Part shown: one piece after another, positions 63,705 through 64,000 of the stretch
Layout: every line of letters begins with the position of its first letter
How positions within the stretch are numbered: position 1 is the stretch's first letter
Assembly (NCBI RefSeq): GCF_013409985.1
Contig: NZ_JACCBY010000002.1
Span: 682,001 to 746,000, forward strand
Source: Sphingomonas melonis
Lineage (GTDB): Bacteria; Pseudomonadota; Alphaproteobacteria; Sphingomonadales; Sphingomonadaceae
Length of the DNA stretch: 64,000 nucleotides
Reading direction: 5' to 3'
Program-made: the position numbers and the translations under genes
The notes under the pieces: model-generated
The model's database searches: none
The model's input: only the letters and a program-made list of their open reading frames with translations
What the model was told of the DNA's origin: nothing

Positions 63705-64000
63705 GTCAGCACGCCCTCGTGCAGGCGGACGACGCGGTCCATCTTCTGCGCCAGCCGCTCGTTGTGCGTCGCGATCAGCGCCGCCGAGCCCTCGCCGCGC
63801 ACCAGCCGCAGGAATTCGGCGAGGACGACGTCGGCGGTATGTTCGTCGAGATTGCCGGTCGGCTCGTCGGCGAGCACCAGCGCCGGGCGGTTGGCGAGCG
63901 CGCGGGCGACGGCGACGCGCTGCTGCTCGCCGCCCGACAGCTGGCTGGGCCGGTGGGTCAGGCGATGACCGAGGCCGAGCGCGGTGAGCAGCGACACCGC
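63701..64000 (-). CDS. lolD: ABC transporter ATPase, LolD-type, C-terminal part
   Basis: Only the last 99 residues are in the window; the gene continues past base 64000. Signature [40 protein letters not shown] and the switch His in [17 protein letters not shown] are present. This is the LolD/MacB-like class; lipoprotein release is the likely role. A MacB-type exporter ATPase is the main alternative. Confidence 0.82.
   Translation of the reverse strand, partial: AVSLLTALGLGHRLTHRPSQLSGGEQQRVAVARALANRPALVLADEPTGNLDEHTADVVLAEFLRLVRGEGSAALIATHNERLAQKMDRVVRLHEGVLT

Noticed and set aside
1..64000. tRNA, rRNA, riboswitch or insertion sequence
   Set aside because: No cloverleaf with a CCA-type end, no rRNA stretch, no recognised riboswitch core and no transposase were seen by eye; a covariance-model scan would be decisive.

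Overview
GC-rich chromosomal window that looks like a sphingomonad (Alphaproteobacteria, order Sphingomonadales). This is an inference from the combination of an alphaproteobacterial SRP RNA, a eukaryote-type NADP isocitrate dehydrogenase, GAAC-N7-GAAC (LexA-type) and TTAA-N7-TTAA (CtrA-type) sites, many GTG/TTG starts with 4-bp gene overlaps, and several small families I associate with sphingomonads. No tRNA, rRNA, CRISPR array, insertion sequence or prophage was recognised.

Layout. 1-9.4 kb: a minus-strand type II secretion operon, gspC-D-E-F-G-H-I-J-K (gspK cut by the window edge). It is interrupted by palindromic repeats, including a roughly 0.9 kb composite tandem array between gspD and gspE and one element that lies in frame inside the gspJ leader. 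9.4-11.5 kb: molybdate transporter modABC. 11.9-15.3 kb: one very long gene joining GH18-like, polysaccharide deacetylase and GT2 domains. 15.7-17.9 kb: quinone oxidoreductase, a spermidine-synthase-like protein and a small coiled-coil protein. 18.1-24.1 kb: tamA-tamB. 24.3-27.4 kb: ThuA-like protein, an S24 repressor facing a small HTH-like gene pair, and kynA. 27.5-32.2 kb: a ZnuD-like TonB receptor, then glutaryl-CoA dehydrogenase coupled to a family III CoA transferase. 32.2-36.1 kb: DODA-like dioxygenase, an orphan 2Fe-2S subunit, RcnB-like protein, a prolyl-hydroxylase-like oxygenase, the SRP RNA, PilZ and rpmE.

36.2-49.1 kb: the conserved envelope/translation cluster rpsB-tsf-(inverted porin)-pyrH-frr-uppS-cdsA-dxr-rseP-bamA-skp-fabZ on the minus strand. 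49.2-51.2 kb: a small membrane-protein gene with an unusual regulatory region, then psd-pssA. 51.4-57.5 kb: icd, a TetR/DUF4188 divergent pair with a double operator, a ferritin-like DUF892 protein, a membrane glycosyltransferase-like protein, a SplB-like radical SAM protein and a VOC protein. 57.7-64 kb: moaB, dnaE, an HdeD-like protein, glutathione peroxidase, a GNAT acetyltransferase and a truncated LolD-type ATPase.

Most interesting signal: three intergenic sites share GAACA-N6-GAACAT, which fits the alphaproteobacterial LexA (SOS) box. They lie upstream of (i) an S24 repressor / 58-residue HTH-like pair, (ii) a 78-residue single-TM protein whose leader also carries a perfect CtrA-type site and a perfect DnaA box, and (iii) a SplB-like radical SAM gene. 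Site (ii) is a candidate for an undescribed damage- and cell-cycle-controlled small membrane protein, perhaps a division inhibitor in the style of Caulobacter SidA.
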